Assembly (NCBI RefSeq): GCF_003259505.1
Contig: NZ_QLLK01000013.1
Coordinates: forward strand, 20,757 to 84,756
Length of the DNA stretch: 64,000 bases
From: Algoriphagus yeomjeoni
GTDB taxonomy: Bacteria; Bacteroidota; Bacteroidia; Cytophagales; Cyclobacteriaceae
Reading direction: 5' to 3'
Under the pieces are notes generated by a model. The model did not search any database. It saw only the letters and a program-made list of their open reading frames with translations, and had not been told where the DNA came from. Positions 15,738-25,836 of this stretch are shown here, one piece after another. The position numbers and the translations under genes are program-made. Each line of letters opens with the position of its first letter. The stretch's first letter is position 1.

Positions 15738-15915
15738 GCAGTGATCAGTAGGCAGTGATCAGTAGTCAGTCTCAGTAGGCAATGATCAGTAGACAGTCTC
15801 AGTAGTCAGTGATCAGTAGACAGTCTCAGTTGGCAGTGATCAGTAGGCAAGTGATCAGTAGACAGCGATCAGTAAACAGAGTTGAGTAAACAGTGGGTCA
15901 GTAGGCAGTAAGAAT
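15720..15915. repeat. Heptanucleotide array (CAGTGAT/CAGTAGG) seeded from the gene end
   Basis: About 25 units (CAGTGAT, CAGTAGG, CAGTAGT, CAGTAGA and a few 6- or 8-bp variants) start inside the last codons of rffA copy 1 (GGCAGTGATCTGTAG). The paralogous gene ends TGCAGTGATCAATAG without the array, so the repeat appears to be an expansion of native 3-prime coding sequence. Confidence 0.88.
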
Positions 15916-15925
15916 ACAATCCAAC

Positions 15926-16290
15926 CCACATCCGCCAACTGAAAACCGATAACCGACAACCCATACCCGACAACCGACAACCGACAACCGCCAACTGAAA
16001 ACCGATAACCGACAACCCATACCCGACAACCCATACCCGACAACCGCCAACCGCCAACCAACAACCCCATTTTAAATTCTAAATTCTAAATTTTATCCCG
16101 ATAGCTATCGGGATCCTTTCATTTTAAATTTTATTTTCCTCACCGCTCCGAACAACTCCCTATCGGGACAACCGATAACTGACAACCGACAACCCCCAAC
16201 CCCCAACCGACAACCGACAACCGACAACAGACAACCAACAACTGACAACTGACAACCGACAACCCACAACCGAGAACCCCCAACCCAAAT
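15926..16290. repeat. Heptanucleotide arrays and a CCCGATAGCTATCGGG palindrome
   Basis: CAACCGA, CAACTGA and CAACCGC units (about 15926-16063 and 16165-16280) flank AATTCTA/ATTTTAT units and the palindrome TCCCGATAGCTATCGGGA (about 16096-16113). The ~95 bases around the palindrome recur almost exactly at about 23310-23393, also just past the 3-prime end of a minus-strand gene. Confidence 0.8.
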
Positions 16291-18822
16291 TTACTTATTA
16301 GCTCTTGTTAAATAGGTAGTATAGCCTATCTGAAGTTGGGCAAAATTATTCTTGAAATCCCCAAATTCAGAGTTAAACCTATAGCGGAAAAACAATCGAC
16401 CCTGACTCTCCTTATTGATATTGAGATAGGCAAGAATGCTTACTCTTTGAAGCGTATTGCTTTCCTTTGAACGTGAAAAAGATCCAAAGTCATCTATGCC
16501 ACTCACTTTAGCTTTCTGAGTGAAAAACAACTCATCAGAGAGCAGCCAGTTAATCCCATAGGAAAATTCAAACCCAAATCGCTCATCCCCATTGATTCGA
16601 AGCAGACCTTCTAGGGATGGCTGAATCGTATTGGTAAATCCCCGGGGGAAATCATGTGCCTCTGGCTCATCCTTATCCAGTGCCAGATCTGTTCTTCCAA
16701 AGCGGAATCCAGTGTTGAATAAAAACGTGGATTTTGTATTAGGTATATCATACAAGAATAGATTGAAATCTGCGCCCACACTAAATACCTCATACTGCTT
16801 AAGGTCTAAAGTAGATACTCCGTAGGATGCAGAACCATCCTCCAATGGAAAGCTACTTACCTCCAGATACTTGTTGTTATTTTCTATTTTGGAATAAATA
16901 AACTGGGGTTTGAAATAGTTAAAAACTCCAATATTGGCCTGGTTGAGCACAAAAGGTCTTAGAAAAAATACAGCATAAGGCCTTTGGAATCTCTTGGTGA
17001 GCAGTGGGATTTCCTTGTCAATTTCCAATTGAATCAGCCCATTCGGATTGTTGTCCTGTATCCCTACAAAATCAGAGAAAATCTTCAATTGAAGTATTTC
17101 CTTGGAATCTGCTTTAAAGAATGTTTTTTTATTTTCTGAAGGAAGGCTCAACTCATAGGAACCATTCTTTGGAGAGTAATCCTTCCTGTCCAACTCCAGT
17201 TTCTCTGTGATCACATCTATGAAATCCCCCAATTTTAATTCATAATGAGTTCCGTCTCTAAACCTCGCATAGAGCTTGTAGTTGCCCAACTGCTCTATGT
17301 CTTTTTTGGAGGATATGCCTAGCGGAAAATCATTGATGAATTTCAGATGAATTTCTGAAATGACTTTACTCGGGTCTTTCTCCTTTATTTTTCTATAGTC
17401 ATAAATCGCTGCTGACCCATTTACAACGATGTTTTCCAAATAACCCCTATTGACCTCCAGCTGTACAGAGCTTGGACTAAATTCAAATTTATTCGTTTTG
17501 AAGAGCTGATCTAGTTGTACAGAGATTTGCTCATTTTTTTCGATTTCTATCTCATTTAATTGTTGGGTGAGCAATCCAAGTTCGGTATCAACTCGATTGA
17601 GGTTGTCCTTAATGGCAATGAGTTTATCATTATTTATCGATACAGAATCTCTAATTGAACTGATCTGATTTTGTTCTAGTCTAATCGCGTTCAGGGAAGC
17701 TTGAACGTTTTTTAATTTTGAGATCTCAGTTTTAATTCTTTTTAACCTGTTTTCAGGTGATATATCATTTGAATCAAAAAAATCTTGAGACGCTGTGGAT
17801 AGGTAGATCAATTGATTTCTACTTAAAATAGTATAGATTTCTTCTATCTCATTTATATAGTCTTGAAGGCTAGAGATTTCATTTGCCTGCACTCCTTCTG
17901 CCTCAATTCCCTCTTCTTCTAAAGTAAAGTCATATCTGTTTAAAGGCTCCTTTACTTTTTTTTCATTTTCAGAAATACTTTTTTCTAAAATGTTAATTTT
18001 TTGTTGTAACAACTCAATCTCTGATTTGTAAAGATTGGAATCACTTTCCAATAAAAGTCTCCCTTGTCTTAGTTCCTTAATTTGTGTTTCTAATTCATTT
18101 ACAGAACCTTCCACCCTTTCCTCATATGCTCTCAGTTTTTCTTTAATCTCTTTATGAATCGCATCATAGTATTGCTTATTAATGGCTTTATAAAGTGTTT
18201 CCAGCCTCTCATTTTTATTTTTTATTCTGGATGTTTTTTCAAGATTTGCTTTAAAAGTATCTTCAAATATTACCTTACACGTGTCGCAAAGCTTTAAATT
18301 GTACTGAGCAGTATCAAAGGGATTATCTAAAAATGACCCATCAATTTCTTCTTTTGGAAAAAGCTCCTTCAGCATATAATATATATCCTTGACGGTGATG
18401 GCGGCGAAGTTTGAATGATGATAGGCATACACGGCTAGCGCATCCTTAAATACCATTTCTATCGCTTTTTTGCCAGGCTCATTCTCTATCAGAAATGCAT
18501 TCTGGGTCGTGAAATAGAAGTAGTACTTCTCCATTTCCGCCTCACTAATACCTTCAGTTAAATTGTTTTCCTTTAGGACCGATTCAAGCATCTCCTTGAA
18601 ATTGTCAAAATTGTTGTTTACCAAACTGAAAGAAGCAATCTCAACGGAGGGTTCATTCTGATTGAAAAGCTTGTAAGTAAATTTTCCCCCCTTCTCAAAT
18701 GCGGAAAGGTAATAGTCTTTGTTTTTGGATAAATCCACCGAGCCCAAATCTCTGGCTTCTTGAGCCCTTACTTGACTGGAAAATAGAACGATAGATAACA
18801 GTAGGTAGAGGTATGATTTCAT
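16291..18822 (-). CDS. Secreted envelope protein: coiled coil plus C-terminal beta-rich (barrel-like) domain
   Basis: The 843-residue product starts with a signal peptide (residues 1-20, cut near VRAQEA). A globular segment follows to about 200. A long coiled coil comes next, with charged heptads at about 205-300 and 355-445 (IKELRQGRLLLESDSNLYKSEIELLQQ in pieces). A beta-rich middle precedes a C-terminal part (about 610-843) of alternating strands ending in an aromatic-rich strand, as in outer-membrane barrels. I recognise no named family. A coiled coil in the periplasm tethered to a barrel would suit a structural or transport-assisting role. The pair CDTCKVIF (near 185) might bind metal or form a disulfide. 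ATG at 18822 is well supported by the signal peptide. It has no operon partners. Confidence 0.7.
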   Translation of the reverse strand: MKSYLYLLLSIVLFSSQVRAQEARDLGSVDLSKNKDYYLSAFEKGGKFTYKLFNQNEPSVEIASFSLVNNNFDNFKEMLESVLKENNLTEGISEAEMEKYYFYFTTQNAFLIENEPGKKAIEMVFKDALAVYAYHHSNFAAITVKDIYYMLKELFPKEEIDGSFLDNPFDTAQYNLKLCDTCKVIFEDTFKANLEKTSRIKNKNERLETLYKAINKQYYDAIHKEIKEKLRAYEERVEGSVNELETQIKELRQGRLLLESDSNLYKSEIELLQQKINILEKSISENEKKVKEPLNRYDFTLEEEGIEAEGVQANEISSLQDYINEIEEIYTILSRNQLIYLSTASQDFFDSNDISPENRLKRIKTEISKLKNVQASLNAIRLEQNQISSIRDSVSINNDKLIAIKDNLNRVDTELGLLTQQLNEIEIEKNEQISVQLDQLFKTNKFEFSPSSVQLEVNRGYLENIVVNGSAAIYDYRKIKEKDPSKVISEIHLKFINDFPLGISSKKDIEQLGNYKLYARFRDGTHYELKLGDFIDVITEKLELDRKDYSPKNGSYELSLPSENKKTFFKADSKEILQLKIFSDFVGIQDNNPNGLIQLEIDKEIPLLTKRFQRPYAVFFLRPFVLNQANIGVFNYFKPQFIYSKIENNNKYLEVSSFPLEDGSASYGVSTLDLKQYEVFSVGADFNLFLYDIPNTKSTFLFNTGFRFGRTDLALDKDEPEAHDFPRGFTNTIQPSLEGLLRINGDERFGFEFSYGINWLLSDELFFTQKAKVSGIDDFGSFSRSKESNTLQRVSILAYLNINKESQGRLFFRYRFNSEFGDFKNNFAQLQIGYTTYLTRANK

Positions 18823-18963
18823 GATATAGCGGATTGGTTTGTGAAAAATTTTCTAAAAAGTTAAGACCTACCAAACCCTCAAAAACCTCCAAATATGATT
18901 TCGGTACGCTACAATTAGCAATCGGTATCTTTTTGCTGTTATCTGGAATGGGATTTAGATCAA

Positions 18964-19352
18964 GATGTATATCCGCTTTCTCAGCAGTAGCCAAATTTTA
19001 TTACTGTTCACCTCGACTTCGCTCGGTGACCGTTGCTGTTCTAAGTTGGGGAGGAGGAGGAAAATGCAGAGCAGTCGCATTTTCCTCCCCATCCCATCAT
19101 TAACCCCAAACCCAGAGGCCGAGCGAAGTCGAAGCCATTGTGATGGATTCATGCCAAAGTTATTTATTTCGTCCCTTTAGGGACTGACTCTGGGTAGCTT
19201 TAAAATCAAACAGCCTCTTTAGCTGTGCCGTTAGGTACAGCCCTCCGGTTTATAACGCGATTTTAGAACTGTACCTAAAGGCACGGCTGGGTTCTTAGCA
19301 TCGCTGTAAATTCTAGGCCATTTTGATCTACTGGGATCATTGCCTATAATCA
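18964..19352. repeat. Repeat element with the same ends as the 6.1 kb copies but a different interior
   Basis: The left end ATGTATATCCGCTTT and GTAGCCAAATTT, and the right end GATCATTGCC and ATAATCAT, match the ends of the 6098/6556 elements. The interior instead holds a CACCTCGACTTCGCTCGGTG hairpin, a GGAAAATGC/GCATTTTCC inverted pair, a GGCCGAGCGAAGTCGAAGCC segment and a GTGCCGTTAGGTACAGC/CTGTACCTAAAGGCACGGC inverted pair. Confidence 0.7.
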
Positions 19353-19800
19353 TATACAAGAATCCGATTATCCTATTCTGCCAGTAAAGAAATTTATTAA
19401 AGCAAAATTTGGTATTCAGTATTCAAACTGCATAATTCCATAGTTAGCTCCGTCCCGATAGCTATGCGGGAGAGCAAGACTATTCATGACCCTGTACGAA
19501 GAGCAGGGTAAAAGAATCGAAAGCATTTCGAGCCCTGAAAGGGCGAAACTTTAAAGTGACACCCCTTCGGGGCTTGTTAACCAAGTATTTTCTTTACCCC
19601 CGGCTCCGCCGAAGGTTATGAATTGTCTTAATCCTTCAGATCTTGCTTGTCTTAGAATAGTTGGCTACTGGTACGATTCCCCAAAACCAAACACACCAGT
19701 TACCTGAATTGTGTTTTTTTTATATTTTCCTGCAGATTATTAAGGGTTTAATTCAAATTTCATATATTGAAATACTTTTAAACTCCTGATTTTAAGCCTT
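19353..19800. other. Intergenic stretch with repeat fragments, upstream of the kinase gene
   Basis: It contains CCCGATAGCTATGCGGG (about 19454), a CCCTGAAAGGGCGAAACTTT block (about 19534) and an inverted copy of the CATAACCCTCGGC/GCCGGGGGTA block from 6.2 kb (about 19592-19640). A CACCAGTTACC end fragment lies at about 19689. The last 90 bases are AT-rich and probably hold the promoter of the LytS/LytTR pair, but I could not place a confident Bacteroidota -33/-7 pair. Confidence 0.5.
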
Positions 19801-20631
19801 GTGTTGAATCTGACTATTTTTATTAACACGCTACTTTTGGTGACAGCCATTCCAGTCGAAGCGTCTTTAACAGAAGATCATTTTGAGAAGGCAATAATTC
19901 TAGGCTTACTCCCTATTGTAGTGGCTTTTTCCTTTATCGTTTTTGTTATTTATAGAGCAAAAAGAGAAGCGGAGTTTAAAGAAAAAGAAACCATCCTAAA
20001 ATTAAAAAGTGCGGAAGGTGAACTGAAAGCCTTAAAAGCCCAAATCAATCCACATTTTATTTTCAACTGCCTCAATTCCATCCACCATTACATTCAGTCC
20101 AATGACTCCAAAGCTGCTGGCATTTATTTGATTAAATTCTCACAACTCGTACGCTATGTACTGGAGAGCACCTCTAAAAACTGGGTCTCTCTGGAGGAGG
20201 AGTTGGAAACTAATAGGAATTACCTGGAATTGGAGCAGATGCGAAACAATGGCGCATTCTCCTTTGATTTTACATGTGAAAAATCATTGTCTACCTCCGA
20301 AATTTATATACCTCCCATGCTAATACAGCCCTTCTTAGAAAATGCAGTCTGGCACGGAGTAAGCAAAAATGGGCATATCCAGATGTCTTTTGCAATCCTG
20401 AATGATACTTATTTAGAATGCAAAGTAGAAAACCAAGGACAAGCTTCTGAAGCAAAAATGCCCTATGATTTATCCAATCTGGTCAATAAAAGCTCTATGG
20501 GCTTACAGTTAATGAAAGAAAGGTTTGACTCGCTCAATGCTTTGAGAGGCTATGAATCTGGATTTCAGTTCGGAGAGCCTGCTGACGGAGGCAAAGTGGT
20601 CACCCTGAAATTCCCTTATCTCTGTGAATAA
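19801..20631 (+). CDS. LytS/YehU-type sensor histidine kinase
   Basis: The 276-residue protein has a hydrophobic start, one clear membrane span (about 33-52), a short coiled linker and a His_kinase domain. Its phosphoacceptor motif QINPHFIFNCLNSIH puts the His at residue 85. The ATPase half includes PPMLIQPFLENAVWHGV (about 176-192, the N-box) and a GLQLMKERF G-box-like segment. There is no extracellular sensor domain of any size. It would autophosphorylate and pass phosphate to the LytTR regulator encoded next, one base downstream. The GTG start at 19801 is the longest reasonable one; a TTG follows directly. Confidence 0.88.
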   Translation: MLNLTIFINTLLLVTAIPVEASLTEDHFEKAIILGLLPIVVAFSFIVFVIYRAKREAEFKEKETILKLKSAEGELKALKAQINPHFIFNCLNSIHHYIQSNDSKAAGIYLIKFSQLVRYVLESTSKNWVSLEEELETNRNYLELEQMRNNGAFSFDFTCEKSLSTSEIYIPPMLIQPFLENAVWHGVSKNGHIQMSFAILNDTYLECKVENQGQASEAKMPYDLSNLVNKSSMGLQLMKERFDSLNALRGYESGFQFGEPADGGKVVTLKFPYLCE

Positions 20632-20632
20632 T

Positions 20633-21370
20633 ATGCCAATCAAAATAATCATAGTGGAAGATGACCTCCATGCGCTGGAGAATTTGCAAAAACTGATTGC
20701 TAGGGAATCCGATATACAAATCCTTGCAACTGCTACTACCTTGGAGCAGGCCGATGAACTTTGTCTTTCCTTAAAACCTGACCTGGTATTCTGCGATGTG
20801 ATGGTTCCTCCAGCCACCTCTTTTGACTGGCTTAAGACTATGGATCACATCCCTTTTGATCTCATATTCACCACCTCATATGAAGAGTTTGCAGTAAAGG
20901 CTTTTAGAATTGCTGCCATAGACTACTTGGTTAAGCCCATAGCTCATGAGGAGCTCAGCATGGCCTTGGAGAAGTATAGAAAAAAGAGTTTGGCCGATGG
21001 ACTAAGAATTGGGCAACTGCTGAAGAACCTTTCTGCTCCCAAATTGAAAACCAAATTGGCCTTACCCACCTTTACAGGATATACTTTTGTGGAAATCGCA
21101 GATATTGTTCGCTGTGAATCCGATAATACCTATACCACATTCTATTTTAAGAATAAGGAGCACATCATTATCTCCAAAACTCTCAAAGAGGTGGAAGCCA
21201 TGCTGGAAGACTATGGCTTTTGCCGGGTACACAATTCCCACTTGGTAAACCTAGCCCTGATCACAGAATATTTCAAAGGAGAAGGGGGACAGGTCAAGTT
21301 GATGGATGGATCAGTAGTGGACGTTTCCAGAAGAAGAAAGGAGGACTTCCTCAACAAACTCAAATACTAA
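20633..21370 (+). CDS. LytTR-family response regulator
   Basis: From the ATG at 20633 the protein has 245 residues. The receiver domain (1-120) has Asp10-Asp11, phosphoacceptor Asp55 in LVFCDVMVPP, a Thr-Ser pair in FTTSYEEFAVKAF and the conserved Lys in DYLVKPI. The LytTR DNA-binding domain (about 140-245) shows IVRCESDNTYTTFYF, ISKTLKEVEAML, FCRVHNSHLVNL and a final basic VSRRRKEDFL. The protein should bind direct repeats upstream of target genes once phosphorylated by the adjacent kinase. A GTG nine bases earlier (20624) would overlap the kinase stop and is less likely. Targets are not evident nearby. Confidence 0.9.
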   Translation: MPIKIIIVEDDLHALENLQKLIARESDIQILATATTLEQADELCLSLKPDLVFCDVMVPPATSFDWLKTMDHIPFDLIFTTSYEEFAVKAFRIAAIDYLVKPIAHEELSMALEKYRKKSLADGLRIGQLLKNLSAPKLKTKLALPTFTGYTFVEIADIVRCESDNTYTTFYFKNKEHIIISKTLKEVEAMLEDYGFCRVHNSHLVNLALITEYFKGEGGQVKLMDGSVVDVSRRRKEDFLNKLKY

Positions 21371-21467
21371 TGGCTGTCTTGCCGATTTCTAAGAAAAGAT
21401 GACCAATATCTAATCGGCACTGGCAGATAAAAAATGCTTTTGAAACCTTAGCCTAAAATAGAAAACA

Positions 21468-21734
21468 ATGGAAAAACTGGTGGTTTCTGCATTTATGGAA
21501 GAGGGACAAATTAAGTTGTTTCTGGATGGAGTAGAGATTTTACATCCAAGTGAGTACCAAGCTTCCATGGAGTTAAAACCTGGGGAGAGTTACTGTTTGC
21601 ATTGGTTTGTCAAAGCCAGATTCAAATCAGTTTTTTCAATTACCGTGTCCTCACCCAGTGCCGCTGAGTTCAAACTCACCAAGCGGGTAGGAGAGCCGGG
21701 CAAAGAAACAGATGGATATTATTTTAAGCTATAA
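21468..21734 (+). CDS. Small protein of unknown function
   Basis: The 88-residue product is soluble and beta-rich (alternating patterns VVSAFMEEGQIKLFLDGVEIL and FSITVSSPSAAEFKLTKRV, each in pieces), with no signal peptide and no recognised family. It starts with ATG and is followed after 18 nt by another ATG gene, so the three genes at 21468-23171 probably form one unit. Composition is like its neighbours. It might be an adaptor or immunity-like partner of the next product, but nothing in the sequence proves this. Confidence 0.55.
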   Translation: MEKLVVSAFMEEGQIKLFLDGVEILHPSEYQASMELKPGESYCLHWFVKARFKSVFSITVSSPSAAEFKLTKRVGEPGKETDGYYFKL

Positions 21735-21752
21735 ACTATAAACTATAAAATC

Positions 21753-22463
21753 ATGGAAAAAAATCCTGACAAAACCCGTCCGATTTCATACGAGGAGGCG
21801 GCAATACTAATCTCTAATATTGAGAAAAATAAAAACAGTCTTGGAAACCACCCAGTTCTTAATAACAATGCTGGTGGAACATTTAGGGCTGATTCAATTG
21901 AACACTGGGTTTTTGACGATGAAGTAAAAGGGTTGATGTGCTGGTATTGCCTTGCTGGAAATGATTTTTTTATTGCAATCGAACCATTAAGAATAACCTA
22001 TGAGGAAACCGATATACTAAATAGAAGACCAATAGCTGACCAATTGCTAGTGCCAAAAAAATTGTTAAAAGAGAATCTATACAATAGAGACGATTTGCCA
22101 ACAGAACTTCCGCGTTTTAAAGATGGAGTAGCGGCTAGACAAAGAACCCAAACCCGGGAAATTGTTAATACATGGATCGGGAACTATAAAACTTTTATGG
22201 AAGCGAATGGATTTCCTCAGTACTCGCCATATAGCTTCTTCGTAGGTATGGATGGTCCGACTAATTACCTAAGAGATTTTTTTCAGAAAAAGAATCCCCG
22301 AAACTTGAGATATTTTTTTAGCTATGACCCAAATGATGCCCCTTATTCAATCCGGGTAATATTAGCTCCAGTAAATCAGCTCGGTAGAAATATTCATTTT
22401 AGGACTGGTAAATTAAAATCATTTGATGATGTGCTCCAATACTCCTGGCCTCCTAAAACTTAA
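21753..22463 (+). CDS. Hypothetical protein, unknown function
   Basis: The 236-residue product is soluble, without signal peptide or membrane spans. It has aromatic and Asn-rich segments (HWVFDDEVKGLMCWYCLAGND in two pieces, residues about 48-70) and a C-terminal YSIRVILAPVNQLGRNIHF. I recognise no domain. It starts 18 nt after the upstream stop and ends 12 nt before the next start, arguing for co-transcription. Neighbouring genes give no functional clue. Confidence 0.6.
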   Translation: MEKNPDKTRPISYEEAAILISNIEKNKNSLGNHPVLNNNAGGTFRADSIEHWVFDDEVKGLMCWYCLAGNDFFIAIEPLRITYEETDILNRRPIADQLLVPKKLLKENLYNRDDLPTELPRFKDGVAARQRTQTREIVNTWIGNYKTFMEANGFPQYSPYSFFVGMDGPTNYLRDFFQKKNPRNLRYFFSYDPNDAPYSIRVILAPVNQLGRNIHFRTGKLKSFDDVLQYSWPPKT

Positions 22464-22475
22464 TCCTATTTCACT

Positions 22476-23171
22476 ATGGATATATCCACTTTGCCAATAA
22501 GGGAGATTTCTACCTGTGCTATTTTTCTGCCATTGGCTTTAGCTGCGCTCAAATTCAAAACAGGGGATCTACGGATCCGCCTGTTCTTTCTATTTCTACT
22601 ACTGGGAGCCTGTGTGGATGGATTAGGCTGGTTGATTTATTCCAACGAACTGAAAAACCTCTATACTTTTCATAGCATTTTTCAATACTGCTACCTTTTT
22701 TTCGAAGCACTGTTTTTTGTCTGGTTATGTACAGGATTTTTGGAGCACGCGAAAGTTGATAGTATCAGAATAGGCTTTTTTGTTTTGCTCACTGCAGCAT
22801 TCTTTATCAAAGGAGCCCTGTTTTTCAGCAACCTGGATGATCCATATCGTCCTTCTGCATTAAACTCCCTGATGGATGGGATGTTCTTGGCCTCCATTTC
22901 ATTTTTGTCTGCATTTGCTCTCCTGCAAATGGCCGAGCGCGTCTCCCAACTCCTGACATATCCCTGGTTCTGGATTATTTCTGGAATATTTTTCTATTGC
23001 TTCGGCTCCTTTTTTATTGACCTCATGCTGTCTGTAGGGATTATGGAGGAAATTTGGGGGATGAGGAATATCGTAAATATCATTCAATATTGCTTTTTCT
23101 TTGCAGGATTATACCTATACAAAGGAAAATCCATGCTTGCTGATTCACAATTTATTAAGCGTACTACCTAA
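22476..23171 (+). CDS. Integral membrane protein, about seven spans, unknown function
   Basis: The 231-residue product alternates hydrophobic spans with short charged loops from start to finish: about 12-30, 34-55, 65-90, 105-125, 140-160, 168-190 and 200-220. This is the pattern of small seven-helix proteins common in Bacteroidota (some act as membrane partners of regulators). No catalytic motif is apparent. It is last in the 21468-23171 unit. The function cannot be named. Confidence 0.6.
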   Translation: MDISTLPIREISTCAIFLPLALAALKFKTGDLRIRLFFLFLLLGACVDGLGWLIYSNELKNLYTFHSIFQYCYLFFEALFFVWLCTGFLEHAKVDSIRIGFFVLLTAAFFIKGALFFSNLDDPYRPSALNSLMDGMFLASISFLSAFALLQMAERVSQLLTYPWFWIISGIFFYCFGSFFIDLMLSVGIMEEIWGMRNIVNIIQYCFFFAGLYLYKGKSMLADSQFIKRTT

Positions 23172-23473
23172 TCACTACGAACAGCGTTAGAACTTAGTCA
23201 TTCGATCCCCAACGCATCGCTCGACAAACATCGGGCACCCAACCTCCAACCCCATTTTAAATTCCTCCATTTTAAATTTTAAATTCTCAACTCCTCCATT
23301 CTAAATTCTAAATTTTATCCCGATAGCTATCGGGATCCTTTCATTTTAAATTTTATTTTCCTCACCGCTCCGAACAACTCCCTATCGGGACAACCCACAA
23401 CCCACAACCCACAACCGCCACCCGAAAACCCACAACCGCCAACCGAAAACCCACAACCGCCAACCGCCACCCC
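23172..23473. repeat. Heptanucleotide arrays and CCCGATAGCTATCGGG palindrome, second occurrence
   Basis: TTTTAAATTC-type units, the TCCCGATAGCTATCGGGA palindrome (about 23317-23334) with its flanks nearly identical to 16078-16172, then CAACCCA and CAACCGC units up to the stop codon of the minus-strand gene. No gene is seen. Confidence 0.8.
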
Positions 23474-25135
23474 TCACTCCAATCTCTGCTTAAACTCCAA
23501 AAGCCTAGCTTTTAATTTCGGATAAGAAAGATCCTGAACCGCTACAGCCTCATCTATTGCTAAAGAAGCAGCAATAGCTGCAGATTGCCCCAACACCATA
23601 AATACCGGTTCCATACGGATCGAACCAAAAGCAATATGGCTCGCACTCACGCAAACCGGAACTAAGAGATTTTCCGCTTCAACTTTTTTCGGAATGATAG
23701 ACCGGTAACTGATGGGATAGGGACCCGAAACATGTGCTTCCACATTTCCCTCATTCTGCACAAATCCATTCGCGTCTACATAGCGCTGAATATGGTGTGA
23801 ATCCATACCATAAGCCGCCAAACCCACAGCGTCTTCCACCACCTCCAAACCCTCCGCATGATGCTGGGTCATTACCAAATCACTGATCATCCTTCTCGCT
23901 TCCCGTATATACAATTGGCTTTGCCAACCATCCTCCCGCTCAAATTCATCTTTGCTGGTTCCCCATCGGGAAACTTCCCTCCGGATCTTTTCTGGCATTC
24001 TTGGATGATATGCCAGTGTCCACATCAATCCCTGCTGATAGGTTCGGTGTGCTGCTACTATTTTCTCCCGCTCCTCATAGCTGGCTTCTGGATAGTCGTA
24101 GTTTTGGCCTATAAAATCCGTAGAAAAACCCAATCGGTTGTTGCTGTCCGTTTTTCTGTTGGGCATGGAGGAATTAATCCAGGGAACCTGAGTTTCTCCC
24201 ATCTCATAATTACGGATCAGCAACTCATAGTTTAAGGAATCATACCCCGAAGGTTTGGCAAAAGGTATCCTGTTTTCAGGATGATCAGTCAGGCACATTC
24301 TAAAACAATATGCCTGCACTTTATTGTCTCCGGCTCCATCTATGCCGGGACCTACTTCAGAAATATAGGGAAGCAATCCACTTGCTGGATTCCCCTTTTC
24401 CCTGTAAGGATCTACTCCCGGTACAAAATTATGGTTGATCGCATTTCGGGATACCTTGTTTTGAAGGGTAGGACTGTAATAATTGGCCTGCACCCCATTC
24501 AGCGTTTCTTTATACTGCTTATTGCCTTCCCTTCCCACGGTGTAACTGACCCCGGCGCTAGCCATCAAATCGCCCTCATAAGTCGCATCTATAAACATCT
24601 TGCCCGCATAGGTTTTCCCACTTTCCATGGTAATGGATTGAATTCTTCCACCGGATTTTTTCACTCCCTCGGCAGTCCTTAAAAGCCTTTCCTCATAGAC
24701 AACGCTGATAGTTTCCTTTTCCAGCATTTGTGTTATCACATGCAGGGCAGCAGAGGGTTCAAAGGTCCACATGGCATCTTCTCCTGCCGCAGTGGTCGTT
24801 TGCCCCCCATCTTTATATTCCTCTCTTTTTTGCCAAGTCCAGTTTTGCGGCTGATTATAATACTCCTTGATCAACTGATAAAACTCCCTGCTTACACCGC
24901 CTATGGCTTGCTTATTACCTATATCCGTCTGCCCCAAACCACCCGTTGTAAGCCCACCCAGCCTGGAACCGGGCACTATCAAAAGCACGGATTTATCCAT
25001 TCTGGATGCCTGAATGCCAGCAGCAACACCGGCTGAAGTACCTCCATAGATCACCAAATCAAATTCCTGGGCGAATAGAGTAGGGGATTGGAATAGTAAA
25101 ATCAAAAAACAAATTATCAATCGGATCTTGGGCAT
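23474..25135 (-). CDS. Secreted FAD-dependent oxidoreductase (FAD_oxidored, PF12831 type)
   Basis: The 553-residue protein has a signal peptide (1-22, cut after LFAQ), then the dinucleotide-binding strand-loop-helix [21 protein letters not shown] (in pieces, about 24-45). [16 protein letters not shown] segment comes near 60, [21 protein letters not shown] (pieces) near 180, and the C-terminal [24 protein letters not shown] near 505-530. This is the layout of the PF12831 oxidoreductases often found in Bacteroidota carbohydrate loci, whose substrates are mostly unproven. It probably acts in the periplasm. It stands alone, bounded by repeats on both sides. Confidence 0.82.
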   Translation of the reverse strand: MPKIRLIICFLILLFQSPTLFAQEFDLVIYGGTSAGVAAGIQASRMDKSVLLIVPGSRLGGLTTGGLGQTDIGNKQAIGGVSREFYQLIKEYYNQPQNWTWQKREEYKDGGQTTTAAGEDAMWTFEPSAALHVITQMLEKETISVVYEERLLRTAEGVKKSGGRIQSITMESGKTYAGKMFIDATYEGDLMASAGVSYTVGREGNKQYKETLNGVQANYYSPTLQNKVSRNAINHNFVPGVDPYREKGNPASGLLPYISEVGPGIDGAGDNKVQAYCFRMCLTDHPENRIPFAKPSGYDSLNYELLIRNYEMGETQVPWINSSMPNRKTDSNNRLGFSTDFIGQNYDYPEASYEEREKIVAAHRTYQQGLMWTLAYHPRMPEKIRREVSRWGTSKDEFEREDGWQSQLYIREARRMISDLVMTQHHAEGLEVVEDAVGLAAYGMDSHHIQRYVDANGFVQNEGNVEAHVSGPYPISYRSIIPKKVEAENLLVPVCVSASHIAFGSIRMEPVFMVLGQSAAIAASLAIDEAVAVQDLSYPKLKARLLEFKQRLE

Positions 25136-25836
25136 ACTATGTAGGGCTAAGGTTACAATCGTTTGAAAAAGATAAGTTATTTTTTTATATAGATACGTTT
25201 CGCAAACTACCGCTTCGCTGGATTAAGCCTTTGTAGAGGTTTAGGATCTCATTTTCAACTAGGAGCAATGGTTACCAATCCCCATTCCCTAATCCCCAAT
25301 CCCCACTTCCTTTTCCCCATTTTCAAACATTCTAAGCCCAAAATTTGCGAATCCAATCCAACCGAGTAAATTTATTACTCAGTCAACACCCAGCCCCTAA
25401 TGGGGAGCTATTTGTAAGGAATTAACGAGATCTCTATTCTTCGGGCGGGAGTGAAAGGGCGAAGCTGTGCCTGCCTTTGGCAGAATTAAGAATTTAAAAT
25501 GTTTTTAATTTAAAATTACTATCACCACGGTTGGTGAGCCTTCCGAACACTATCATTTTAAATTTTACATTCTCAATTTTAAATTTTACATTCTCAATTT
25601 TAAATTCCCTTTATTTTAAATTCTTCACAGCTCCTTACAACTTTACGGGAGCCCCAAAACAAGTAAAGAAGAACCGCAAAAGTCAATTGGAAGAACCAAC
25701 AACCCACAACCCACAACCGACAACTGACAACCGACAACCCACAACCCACAACCGACAACCGACAACCGACAACCGACAACTAATTCTAAATTCCTTTCAT
25801 TTTAAATTTTAAATTCATTTCATTTTAAATTAATAA
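25136..25836. repeat. Repeat-filled intergenic region before the DegT aminotransferase
   Basis: It contains CCCTAATCCC-type units (about 25280-25310) and an AAAATTTGCGAATCC block with a GAGTAAAT/ATTACTC hairpin (25340-25385) that recurs at about 29287. TTTTAAATTTTACATTCTC heptads follow (25555-25620), then CAACCCA/CAACCGA heptads (25700-25780), then more TTTTAAATTC-type units that end in TTTTAAATTAATAA directly before GTG at 25837. Confidence 0.8.
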
